Translations under genes and position numbers: made by a program
Shown: positions 25,776 to 33,777 of the stretch, one piece after another
Numbering within the stretch: the stretch's first letter is position 1
How the letters are laid out: every line of letters starts with the position of its first letter
DNA from: an uncultured Prevotella sp.
GTDB lineage: Bacteria > Bacteroidota > Bacteroidia > Bacteroidales > Bacteroidaceae
NCBI GenBank assembly: GCA_934204655.1
Contig: CAKPZJ010000023.1
Coordinates: forward strand, 1 to 45,798
Length of the DNA stretch: 45,798 bases
Reading direction: 5' to 3'
The notes under the pieces: model-generated
What the model saw: only the letters and a program-made list of their open reading frames with translations
Told to the model about the DNA's origin: nothing
Databases searched by the model: none

Positions 25776-28157
25776 ATGAAAAAACTATTTATCTTCTTAC
25801 TACTCATGGTGGCTATACCGAGCATGGCTCAGACGGCGACCGAGTACGACGTGAAGCTGAAAAACAAGCTGCACATGAATATCCAGGTATGTACCGACGG
25901 CATATTCCGTGTGCGTATCTCGCCTCGCGCCAAGTATGCCGAGAACCTCATGCTGCGCTACAATGTGCAGAAGAAGGACTGGAGTAAAGTAGCCTGCCAG
26001 ACCACGGACAAGGACGGGGTGATGACTATCGCCACGGCTAAGTATCTGCTGAGCGTAAACAAGAAAGATGGTTCCATCAGTGTGGCCGACAAGGCTGGCC
26101 GAACCATCGTGGACCGCATCAGCTACCTCAAGGGCTCTGACCCGCTGCTCGCCTCGCTGGGCAAGGAAATCAATGCCAAGTATGCCGACATGAAGGTAGA
26201 GAAAAACAGCGGTATCATAGGCGACGTGAAGACTACGGCCGCTGCCAAGGACACCGCCGAGACGGGCGAGTATGCCAAGTGCAGTATCATCAACTTCAGT
26301 CTGAAGCCGGGCGAGCGTTTCTACGGTGGTGGCAGCACCAGCCGCGAGCACATACAGCACCGTGGCGAGATACTGCGCATGTGGACTACCTACCAGCACA
26401 CCGAGATACCGCAGCCCATGTTGGTAAGCAGCAACGGGTGGGGTGTGTTCAACAACACCACGCTGAAGCATTTCTTCGACATAGGCCGTCATCAGAAGGA
26501 CATCATGTCGGTCTACAATACTTCGGACGAGGCCGACTTCTACCTGATGATGGGCACCAGCATGCCCGATGTTATCAACGCTTACACACTCATCACGGGC
26601 CGTCCCTACCTGCAGCCCAAGTGGGCTTACGGGCTGTGCTTTGGCCCCAATATGCTCGAGAACCAGTTTGACATCCTGCGCGACGCCGTGGAGTTTCGCC
26701 GCATGGGCGTGCCCTGCGACCTGTTCTGGCTGGAGCCGCAGTGGATGGAGAAGCGCTACGACTTCTCGACTAAAAAGAAATGGAACTACAAGCTCTTCTC
26801 GGCCGAGGCTTACTGGGACTCTTGTAAGTATCCCAAGAAAGAGAACCACCGCCTGCTGGTGGGCCGGCTCAAGAATATGGGCTTCAAGTTGGGTCTGTGG
26901 CTCTGCGAAGAGTACGACCTGAGTATTGCTGAGGAAGACGCGCTGGCCAAAGCTGCCGGCCGCCCTGAGAGTGGCTTAGAGCACTGGATGGATCACCTCA
27001 AGAACTTTGTCGACAACGGTGTCCGTGGCTTCAAGATGGACCCCGCCCGTACCATTGACGAGCACCCCACCCGCAAGTACTACAATGGCTACTCTGACCG
27101 CTATATGCACAACCTGAACCAGATACTGCTGCCTAAGCAGATGGAGGTGATGATGCGCGAGCATACCGACAAGCGCAACTGGCACCACTATACCGCCGGA
27201 TGGGCCGGTACCCAGCACTGGGGCGCATCGACCAGCGGCGACAACGGTGGTGGCAAGACGGCTCTCTTCGACCAGATAAACTTAGGTATGAGTGGTTTCC
27301 TCAACACCTCGTGCGACGTTATGTCGGTGCCCAAGGAGCAGGAGATGCAGAGCTTGCACTTCGGACTGTTCCTGCCATGGGTACAGATTAACAGCTGGTA
27401 CTCGCTGCTGCAGCCCTTCTACTTCTCGACCAAGGACAAGGAAATCTACAAGTACTATGTGCAGCTGCGCTACCGCCTCTTACCTTATATATATAGTGCC
27501 GCCATTGAGGGTGCTGAGACAGGTATGCCCATTGTGCGGTCTATGCCCCTCGAATTTCCGGCTGACCGCAACGTAGACGATGCCTGCTACCAGTATATGT
27601 TTGGCAAGAACTTCCTCGTGGGTATTTTCAGTAATGAGGTGTATCTGCCCCAGGGCGAGTGGACCGACTTCTGGAACGGCGAGCGCATCCAGGGTGGTCG
27701 CACCGTGAAGCGTGCCATACCCGAGGGTCGCGCCGGACTGCTCTTCGTGCGCCAGGGATCTATCATCCCCATGCAGCGCGACATGAACTTCGTAGGCGAG
27801 TACCCCATTGATACGCTCACCATCAAGGTATTTCCCAAGGGCAAGTCTTCGTACACCATGCTCGAGGACGACGGCGAGTCGTACGACTATGAAAAAGGAG
27901 CCGTGGCCCGCACCACCTTCGACTGCGCACAGGTCGGCAACCGCATCGACTTCACCGTGCAGCCTGTTAAGGGCCAGTATAAGGGCATGTACACCCACCG
28001 CACCTACAACCTCGAGGTTTATAGCCATCGTAAGCCGTCGCGCGTACTGGTTAACGGTGTGGCCTCTCAGGCTTTCACCTACGGCAAAGACGGCATCGTC
28101 AAGGTTACACTGCCACAGAAGAGCGTAGCCACCAAGGCCACCGTAACAATACTGTAA
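25776..28157 (+). CDS. Glycoside hydrolase family 31 (alpha-xylosidase / alpha-glucosidase type)
   Basis: A 793-residue exported enzyme. The ATG at 25776 gives a clean signal peptide (MKKLFIFLLLMVAIPSMAQ). An N-terminal beta-sandwich (galactose mutarotase-like) precedes the (beta/alpha)8 barrel. The family nucleophile region is RGFKMDPAR with Asp422. The acid/base Asp is Asp489 in ASTSGDNGG after TAGWAGTQHWGA. The C-terminal beta domains include LEDDGESYDYEKGA. The enzyme would release alpha-linked xylose or glucose from oligosaccharides in the periplasm. No SusC/D pair is adjacent, so it is not in an obvious polysaccharide utilisation locus. Ends at a strong hairpin. Confidence 0.92.
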   Translation: MKKLFIFLLLMVAIPSMAQTATEYDVKLKNKLHMNIQVCTDGIFRVRISPRAKYAENLMLRYNVQKKDWSKVACQTTDKDGVMTIATAKYLLSVNKKDGSISVADKAGRTIVDRISYLKGSDPLLASLGKEINAKYADMKVEKNSGIIGDVKTTAAAKDTAETGEYAKCSIINFSLKPGERFYGGGSTSREHIQHRGEILRMWTTYQHTEIPQPMLVSSNGWGVFNNTTLKHFFDIGRHQKDIMSVYNTSDEADFYLMMGTSMPDVINAYTLITGRPYLQPKWAYGLCFGPNMLENQFDILRDAVEFRRMGVPCDLFWLEPQWMEKRYDFSTKKKWNYKLFSAEAYWDSCKYPKKENHRLLVGRLKNMGFKLGLWLCEEYDLSIAEEDALAKAAGRPESGLEHWMDHLKNFVDNGVRGFKMDPARTIDEHPTRKYYNGYSDRYMHNLNQILLPKQMEVMMREHTDKRNWHHYTAGWAGTQHWGASTSGDNGGGKTALFDQINLGMSGFLNTSCDVMSVPKEQEMQSLHFGLFLPWVQINSWYSLLQPFYFSTKDKEIYKYYVQLRYRLLPYIYSAAIEGAETGMPIVRSMPLEFPADRNVDDACYQYMFGKNFLVGIFSNEVYLPQGEWTDFWNGERIQGGRTVKRAIPEGRAGLLFVRQGSIIPMQRDMNFVGEYPIDTLTIKVFPKGKSSYTMLEDDGESYDYEKGAVARTTFDCAQVGNRIDFTVQPVKGQYKGMYTHRTYNLEVYSHRKPSRVLVNGVASQAFTYGKDGIVKVTLPQKSVATKATVTIL

Positions 28158-28181
28158 AAGCAGATAGATATATCTCTATTA

Positions 28182-28237
28182 ATTAAAACGAAACTATCCG
28201 CAATACCTCCGGGCATTGCGGATAGTTTCGTTTTAAT
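28182..28237. terminator. Terminator after the GH31 gene
   Basis: A perfect 23-bp stem, 28182-28204 with 28215-28237, loop of 10 bases. The arms start ATTAAAACGAAACTATCCGC, so the 3' side ends in TTTTAAT. Confidence 0.85.
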
Positions 28238-28301
28238 ATACCCGGAAATGCCGCGTATATTACTAATTATTGAGTCTGGTAAGACTTTTGGAGAAAAGAA
28301 A

Positions 28302-28332
28302 GCCCGAAGCCCTATTTTACAAGGCTTCGGGC
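28302..28332. terminator. Terminator after the TonB receptor (bidirectional)
   Basis: GCCCGAAGCC (28302-28311) pairs with GGCTTCGGGC (28323-28332). The plus side is followed by AAGTTTTTTAT, and the minus side by TTTCTTTTCTCC. It separates the converging GH31 and TonB genes. The rest of 28238-28503 is non-coding. Confidence 0.8.
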
Positions 28333-28503
28333 AAGTTTTTTATGTCCATTGAAGTTTTACCGGACAGCAATAACATGAAATATCTTATAACGGAAACAGA
28401 TAGAAGTCGCGTTGGTTGTCGAAGTCCACCATCAATTAGTCAAGTATAATGTGCGGATCGATAGCCTTTACTTCTTAAATTTTCTTCTACTTGATGTGTA
28501 AAG

Positions 28504-30648
28504 CTATTTTGTTAATTCTATCGGTATAACGAAACGCACAGAGAAGTTTCTTCCCATATTATACACTCCCTGTCGCCCTGTCATCGGATTGAGTCCGAGA
28601 TTCTTCAAGCGACTCAGATGATTCTGATACGCACGGTCGAAGAGGTTCTCGCCCGAAAAATATAGCGAGAACAAACGCTTGCCATGATGACAAACATCTG
28701 TTCCTGCATAAAGATGGAATAAGGTATAGGAAGGCGTGGCTGTCTCGGTTTGGTTAACGGCATAGAAATGGCTTTGGCGCAGATTGCACTCCATCGCCAA
28801 CTTGACAAACAGATTGTCGAACGTGCTACCTCCGCAAATAAACTCGTATTTCACATCAGTATTCCAACGAGGTGCTGGCGTGAAAGGAAGATATTTAGCC
28901 TCACTTGGTCGATGCGACTGGACAGAGTTGACATATGCAAAACTATTGCCGATATGAAGGTGTGATATCGGATGAATATCCACACTCAGCTCACCGCCCA
29001 TGATGCGAGCATTGCCCGACGTATATTGATACACAGGCACATTATCAAAGAACACAGGCTTGCCATTATCCCCTGCCATACGCTCGCTGAAAATATAATT
29101 TCCGATGCGATTGGCAAAGAGTGCCACTTGTGCATAGACGAAGGAAGAAGAATAATCAATACCCAAGTCCAGCTGCCAACTATTCTCAGGCTTCAAGAAT
29201 TCATTGCCCTTTTGATATAATTGCGCCCCCTCATGCACACCATTCGACCCAAGTTCGCTGATGTTTGGCGCACGGAATCCACGAGAAAGGTTCAGTTTTG
29301 CACTCAATCCCTTGGCTATCTCGTATGTCATGCCAAGACTACCCGATAATCCTTGGAAACTACGGCAGAAAGCATCAAAACGCTGTTCCTTATCCTCAAT
29401 CAAAGCATCACTATGCAAACGTCTCAAATCATAGCGAATACCCCCACTGAAATTCATTTTCCCAACTTGTTTGCTCGCCATGGCAAACAATCCATAGTCG
29501 AAAAGATGATAGTTAGGTATTAAGAACTCTACACCTCGGTTCTCCGATTTCTGATACATGCCATTCATGCCCACGGAGAATTGCCATCCCATCATCTGCG
29601 CCCAATCGTAATGCACATCGTAGGTCATTGTATGTAAGGCAAAATCGAGTCCACATTCGTTCTGCGATTCCTCAAACTCCTGTCGATGGTTAAGTTGATA
29701 GCCCAAAATTGCCTTCAACGTACCATCGCCAAGACGGAAAGAATTATTTAACACCGCCTTATAATGATGTATCTGTTGAAAAGGAAGAGTCTTGCCATAC
29801 GACTTGTTCCCCTCTTCCTCGCCCTCCACGATTCCAGGAGTGAGATGATAATAGCTCAATGTGAGATGCGAATATCCATAATGCTTGTTGATTCCCAACA
29901 TCTGCGACACGCTCTGCTCTTTGTATCGAGAACCATGCACATAACCATCATAACGGTTCTTGTAATCGTGTGCAAGTTTGCCACTATAGAGCGTGTTCCA
30001 CACAAAGCCTCTTTGATTGCCCTGCATATTGAGCGAGTAATCCCAAAGTCCATTGTTGGTTTGAAAGCCCGAAAAGACGTTCGCCTTCATCTCTCCCTCC
30101 AAAGGCACAGGCGCATGGTGGAAGACGATGGCACCAGCCATGGCATCCGAACCGTATCGAAGGCTCGTAGGTCCCTTGACTATTTCGACAGAGTGAACGG
30201 TATGTTGGTCTATCTCCACACCATGCTCGTCACCCCATTGCTGACCTTCTTGCCGAACTCCATCGTTTACTACCAACACACGGTTGAAACCTAAGCCTCG
30301 GATAACAGGTTTAGAGATTCCACTACCTGTAGTCACCTGACTAACACCAGGTATATGAGCTATGGCATCTATCAGATTGGAAGATGGCTGAGCCTCCAGT
30401 TGGCGAGCTGAAATGATGGAGACAGGGGCTGGCGATTGTTTGACCCGTTGATTTCCCACAAAACTCGTTACCACCACCTCATCAAGTTTCACACTCGTTT
30501 CCGTCATAGGTTGATGCTTTTTAGAGTTTACGAACTTGACAGTATCATCATAAATATTTATTTTTCCCGTTTTGTCTTCAGCCACGACAGGAACTGTTGC
30601 CGACAAGCAAAGGCTTATCAGCAATATATTATTCAATATTGTTTTCAA
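28504..30648 (-). CDS. TonB-dependent outer-membrane receptor (probably metal uptake)
   Basis: 714 residues. Signal peptide (about 1-23, ending VVAE). Near residue 52 the TonB box-like VKLDEVVVTSF is seen. The plug domain includes IPGVSQVTTGSGISKPVIRG, LVVNDGVRQEGQQWGDEHG and VEIVKGPTSLRYGSDAMAGAI. A 22-strand barrel follows, ending NFSVRFVIPIELTK. The plug stretch with GDEHGVEID resembles ZnuD-type zinc receptors. Codon and base use are more AT-rich than in neighbours. A small Cys/His-rich membrane protein lies upstream on the same strand, which supports metal rather than vitamin or sugar uptake. It has no SusD partner. Confidence 0.88.
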   Translation of the reverse strand: MKTILNNILLISLCLSATVPVVAEDKTGKINIYDDTVKFVNSKKHQPMTETSVKLDEVVVTSFVGNQRVKQSPAPVSIISARQLEAQPSSNLIDAIAHIPGVSQVTTGSGISKPVIRGLGFNRVLVVNDGVRQEGQQWGDEHGVEIDQHTVHSVEIVKGPTSLRYGSDAMAGAIVFHHAPVPLEGEMKANVFSGFQTNNGLWDYSLNMQGNQRGFVWNTLYSGKLAHDYKNRYDGYVHGSRYKEQSVSQMLGINKHYGYSHLTLSYYHLTPGIVEGEEEGNKSYGKTLPFQQIHHYKAVLNNSFRLGDGTLKAILGYQLNHRQEFEESQNECGLDFALHTMTYDVHYDWAQMMGWQFSVGMNGMYQKSENRGVEFLIPNYHLFDYGLFAMASKQVGKMNFSGGIRYDLRRLHSDALIEDKEQRFDAFCRSFQGLSGSLGMTYEIAKGLSAKLNLSRGFRAPNISELGSNGVHEGAQLYQKGNEFLKPENSWQLDLGIDYSSSFVYAQVALFANRIGNYIFSERMAGDNGKPVFFDNVPVYQYTSGNARIMGGELSVDIHPISHLHIGNSFAYVNSVQSHRPSEAKYLPFTPAPRWNTDVKYEFICGGSTFDNLFVKLAMECNLRQSHFYAVNQTETATPSYTLFHLYAGTDVCHHGKRLFSLYFSGENLFDRAYQNHLSRLKNLGLNPMTGRQGVYNMGRNFSVRFVIPIELTK

Positions 30649-30722
30649 TTTTATTTCTCCTTATTATATTATAGTTTTACTACATATCCAGAATGAATCG
30701 TATAGACACAATACATCATGTT

Positions 30723-30743
30723 ATCCGTTTTATAAAAACGGAT
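30723..30743. promoter_or_regulatory. Palindrome upstream of the TonB receptor
   Basis: ATCCGTTTT (30723-30731) and AAAACGGAT (30735-30743) with a 3-base centre. It lies 75 bases upstream of the receptor ATG, between it and the Cys/His-rich gene. It may be an operator for a metal regulator or an intergenic hairpin. Confidence 0.4.
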
Positions 30744-30784
30744 GGTTTATAATTATCAAGCCATTCCAAAAATCTGACAACAGA

Positions 30785-31144
30785 TTAATAATTATAATAC
30801 AAACAAGGAGGAGCACGAGGAGAATGAATACCGTCTACATGATTTCTGCATTTCTCAGCTAAAAACATATAAACGGCATGAGTAACACAAATGGCAACTG
30901 CCAGATGTAAGATGGACGGCATCAAGTAAGGAAGACTATGCAACTGGCACAGTATGCACTCATGAAAGTTAATAGTCTGTGCCGTGACATGTCCTGCATG
31001 GTGAACATGATGCAGACAATCCGCACAAGTTTCCTCTACCGAAGCTCGATACGCATGACGATGTAGGGATACGCAGAATAGCATTGACAGCATCACTGCC
31101 AACAAAAATAATGCTGATATCTTATGCCGTGTCTCTATTCTCAT
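30785..31144 (-). CDS. Small Cys/His-rich membrane protein
   Basis: 119 residues. An N-terminal membrane anchor (about 9-27, ALFLLAVMLSMLFCVSLH) is followed by a loop rich in Cys and His (CADCLHHVHHAGHV ... HECILCQLH), then a second hydrophobic stretch (about 75-95). The two CxxC-like pairs and His cluster look like a metal-binding periplasmic loop. The gene lies 136 bases upstream of the TonB receptor on the same strand and shares its AT-rich character, so the two probably form a metal-handling pair. I do not know a family name for it. A -7-like TAACTTTG (31150-31157) sits almost on the ATG, so a leaderless message or a later start is possible. Confidence 0.65.
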   Translation of the reverse strand: MRIETRHKISALFLLAVMLSMLFCVSLHRHAYRASVEETCADCLHHVHHAGHVTAQTINFHECILCQLHSLPYLMPSILHLAVAICVTHAVYMFLAEKCRNHVDGIHSPRAPPCLYYNY

Positions 31145-31325
31145 CTGTGCAAAGTTACTACATATTAGCAGAAGATGTATATAATTTAAAGAAGATAAGC
31201 CAATTTAACATCTTATATTGCTCTTTTTATATATATGAGCACCTTATTTTTAGTATACATAGTCCTAAAGGTTTCTTCTGAATAATCCCCATCATTAGAG
31301 TTATTCCAAAATAAGACAGACTACC

Positions 31326-31705
31326 TGTGTATAACCCGGTGGATAACCTCTGTATAACGCTATGGATAACTCGACAGTTATTAACACCACCACGCCAACG
31401 ACCGAGATAATGGGGATATCCACAGAGAAATAAAACGGTTTTACGCAAGTTTTCCATAGATTTTTATAAGAAAAAGATATAAACTTATTAACTTTGCACC
31501 ACATTGTGTAAATGTTAATAACTATCGTGGCAGTTGTAAATCAGCCAGATGATATTACTACGGGATGTGAATAGATGGTAGATAGGTGTGAATAAGCCAA
31601 ACCTGCAAATAAAATGATGGTAAGTTATAAACTTTTCCACATCATATCATCTTCATCATTTCTCTTTTTCTAAAATAAAGAATATAATAAATAATAATAT
31701 TGTGA
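31326..31705. other. oriC: Candidate chromosomal replication origin (DnaA-box cluster and AT-rich tract)
   Basis: Nine 9-mers match TTATNCACA exactly or with one mismatch, on either strand, within 316 bases. Exact: 31326-31334 (TGTGTATAA) and 31587-31595 (TGTGAATAA). One mismatch: 31338, 31349, 31361 (all in the same orientation as 31326), 31378 (TTATTAACA), 31416 (ATATCCACA), 31566 (TGTGAATAG), 31633 (TTTTCCACA). Weaker ones are at 31450 and 31505. The first four are spaced 12, 11 and 12 bases, one per helical turn. The cluster ends in a very AT-rich stretch (31660-31705) with TAA/AAT trinucleotide repeats, as expected of an unwinding element. This is inferred from sequence only. Confidence 0.6.
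31489..31496 (+). promoter_or_regulatory. -7 element in the region upstream of nadA
   Basis: TAACTTTG at 31489-31496 fits the Bacteroidetes -7 box. It would give a leader of about 200 bases for nadA that runs through the DnaA-box cluster. The -33 box is not convincing. Confidence 0.35.
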
Positions 31706-32691
31706 TGGTGAAAAACGAGTGGATAGCTAAGGGCTATGTAGATGAACCCATAGACAGCAGCCTGAACCTGAAGGAAGAGATACGGCGTATGTGTAAGGAG
31801 AAGGATGCCATCATCCTGGCCCATTACTATACCGTGGGCGAGATACAGGAGATAGCCGACTTTGTGGGCGACTCCCTGGCCCTGGCTCGCAAGGCGGCCG
31901 AGACCGACGCGCGTATGATGGTGATGTGTGGCGTACACTTTATGGCCGAGACGTGCAAGTTGCTCTCGCCCGACAAGGTGGTGTTGTGTCCAGACCTCAC
32001 CGCGGGCTGTTCGCTGGCCGACAGCTGTAAGGCCGACGACCTGAAGCGATACAAGGAGGAGCACCCGGGCTATAAGGTGGTATCGTATGTCAACACCACA
32101 GCTGCCGTCAAGGCGCTAACAGATTGTGTGGTGACCAGCGGAAACGCCAAGAAGGTGATAGACTCGTTCCCCCAGGACGAGAAGATAATCTTTGGCCCCG
32201 ACTATAACTTGGGAAACTATATAAACAGCGTTACAGGCCGGCACATGTTGCTCTGGAACGGTGGGTGCCATGTCCATGAGAAGTTCTCGGTGGTTGGCAT
32301 CGTACAGCTCAAGGAAGAGCATCCTGAGGCCGTGGTGATGGCGCACTTGGAGTGCAAGGCTCCTGTGCTGGCCATGGCCGATGTCAAGGGCAGTACGGCC
32401 ACCATGCTGCACTATGCCCAGCAGAGCGACAGCAAGGAGTTTATCGTGGCCACAGAGGCCGGCATCTTGCACGAGCTGGAGCGCACCTGTCCCGATAAGC
32501 ACTTCTATCCCGTTCCGCCCGAGGTGACCGAGGGTGTGGGTTGCAGCTGCAACGAGTGCGAATACATGAAGAAAAATACCTTAGCTAAGATATATAACAC
32601 ACTGAAGTATGGCTGGCCGAGCGTGGAGATAGACCCGGCCATAGCCCGCGAGGCTGTCAAGCCGATAGAGAAGATGCTGAGCCTGAGCTAA
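31705..32691 (+). CDS. nadA: Quinolinate synthase A
   Basis: A 328-residue NadA, which condenses iminoaspartate with dihydroxyacetone phosphate to quinolinate for NAD synthesis, using a [4Fe-4S] cluster. Visible: AIILAHYYTVGEIQEIADFVGDS at the N-terminus and conserved Cys regions VVLCPDLTAGCSLADSC, MAHLECKAPV and VGCSCNECEYMKKNTL at the C-terminus. GTG, ATG and GTG codons follow each other in frame at 31702, 31705 and 31708; ATG 31705 is preferred. nadB and nadC are not in the window. It runs away from the candidate origin and ends at a terminator hairpin. Confidence 0.96.
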   Translation: MVKNEWIAKGYVDEPIDSSLNLKEEIRRMCKEKDAIILAHYYTVGEIQEIADFVGDSLALARKAAETDARMMVMCGVHFMAETCKLLSPDKVVLCPDLTAGCSLADSCKADDLKRYKEEHPGYKVVSYVNTTAAVKALTDCVVTSGNAKKVIDSFPQDEKIIFGPDYNLGNYINSVTGRHMLLWNGGCHVHEKFSVVGIVQLKEEHPEAVVMAHLECKAPVLAMADVKGSTATMLHYAQQSDSKEFIVATEAGILHELERTCPDKHFYPVPPEVTEGVGCSCNECEYMKKNTLAKIYNTLKYGWPSVEIDPAIAREAVKPIEKMLSLS

Positions 32692-32719
32692 GGCACGGCG
32701 TTAAGGATATAGATGATAG

Positions 32720-32762
32720 AAGTGCGCTCAGAGTGGGTTTCGGAACTGCTCTGGGCGCACTT
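32720..32762. terminator. Bidirectional terminator after nadA
   Basis: AAGTGCGCTCAGAG (32720-32733) pairs with CTCTGGGCGCACTT (32749-32762), with one G-T pair. A T-rich tract follows on the plus strand (TATTTTAG). It overlaps the stop codon of the converging acyltransferase gene. Confidence 0.8.
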
Positions 32763-33777
32763 ATTTTAGGCCCATACACAGCCTTACCACCTTGTAGGGG
32801 CACTTCTGTACCATCCGGGCTATGAGCGTGGGCCCATAGATGCCGGCCAGGATATTGAGTATATAGAAGAGCAGGAACAGGTGCTCATTATAGAACAGCC
32901 GTTTCCACAATACCAGTTCGACAAACGCCTGGAAGACCAGCGAGAGCAGGTATATCTGATAGATATAGTCGCGAAAGCTGCTGAAAAGACGGGGCCTGTG
33001 CCGGGCCATGAGTATGCCGGCCGATACAGCCATAACGATGCCTGTGAGCGAGGTAAGCAGGCCGCCTCCCGTCAGGAGCAGACAGACGTACAGGCAGGCG
33101 CTCAGAGCGAACGCTACGTAGCTACTGATGTACTGGTAGAGCCGGTATCTGAAGAAATAGATGCCGGCAAAGAAATAAATGAGGTACTTGTTGAGATAGG
33201 CTATGTAGAACGCATCGGGCAGATAGCCGCTCAAGTCCATGGGATATATGGCAGCGCTCAGCAGGAGGAACGCCGTCATCATATAGGTATGCCCGCACAG
33301 CCATCTGAACAGTGGGTATAGCGCCATCATAACCGTGAGCACAGCCAAGAACCACAGGTGGGCCGAGGGATGGCCCGGGAAGCGGTAGAAACTTTCTAAG
33401 AAGTAATGGGCAGACAGGGGTGGCGGTGTCTTGGCCACTGCGCTGAAAGCCAACTTGAACGCGTAGTAAAAGGTGACGAAGAAGATGAACGGGATGACGA
33501 TGCGCTGAAACTTATCCCAGTACAGCTGGCCCACACTCCACTGCTTGTTGATGCGGCTCAGGTACAGCAGTCCGCCCGAGGTAAAGATGAAGAAGGGCAT
33601 CCTTATGGGGGTAAATACCGCAGGGAGCTGCTCGCACAGCGCGTGGTTCTGCCCGGTAGCCATGTCTATGAGCTGTACATGAAACATTACTACCAGCACT
33701 ATATTGAGCCCACGCAGCACGCTCAGCCAGTCCAGCCGCCTGTGGCTGTCCGTGGGTGTTAGGTGTGGAGTAGCCAT
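32761..33777 (-). CDS. Acyltransferase family 3 membrane protein
   Basis: 338 residues with about ten membrane helices, of the OafA/Acyltransferase_3 type that acetylates or acylates surface sugars. The N-terminal RRLDWLSVLRGLNIVLVVMFHV contains the family's R-x-x-x-[DE]-x-x-[KR]-G-[IL] and FHV features. The ATG at 33775-33777, overlapping the stop of the upstream PorZ-like gene (ATGA), is preferred to the one 24 bases upstream. The coupling suggests it modifies a glycan handled with that protein. Substrate unknown. Confidence 0.85.
   Translation of the reverse strand: MATPHLTPTDSHRRLDWLSVLRGLNIVLVVMFHVQLIDMATGQNHALCEQLPAVFTPIRMPFFIFTSGGLLYLSRINKQWSVGQLYWDKFQRIVIPFIFFVTFYYAFKLAFSAVAKTPPPLSAHYFLESFYRFPGHPSAHLWFLAVLTVMMALYPLFRWLCGHTYMMTAFLLLSAAIYPMDLSGYLPDAFYIAYLNKYLIYFFAGIYFFRYRLYQYISSYVAFALSACLYVCLLLTGGGLLTSLTGIVMAVSAGILMARHRPRLFSSFRDYIYQIYLLSLVFQAFVELVLWKRLFYNEHLFLLFYILNILAGIYGPTLIARMVQKCPYKVVRLCMGLK

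Noticed and set aside
31227..31504. Minus-strand open frames in the gap between the Cys/His-rich gene and nadA
   Set aside because: They lie across the DnaA-box cluster and show no protein features.
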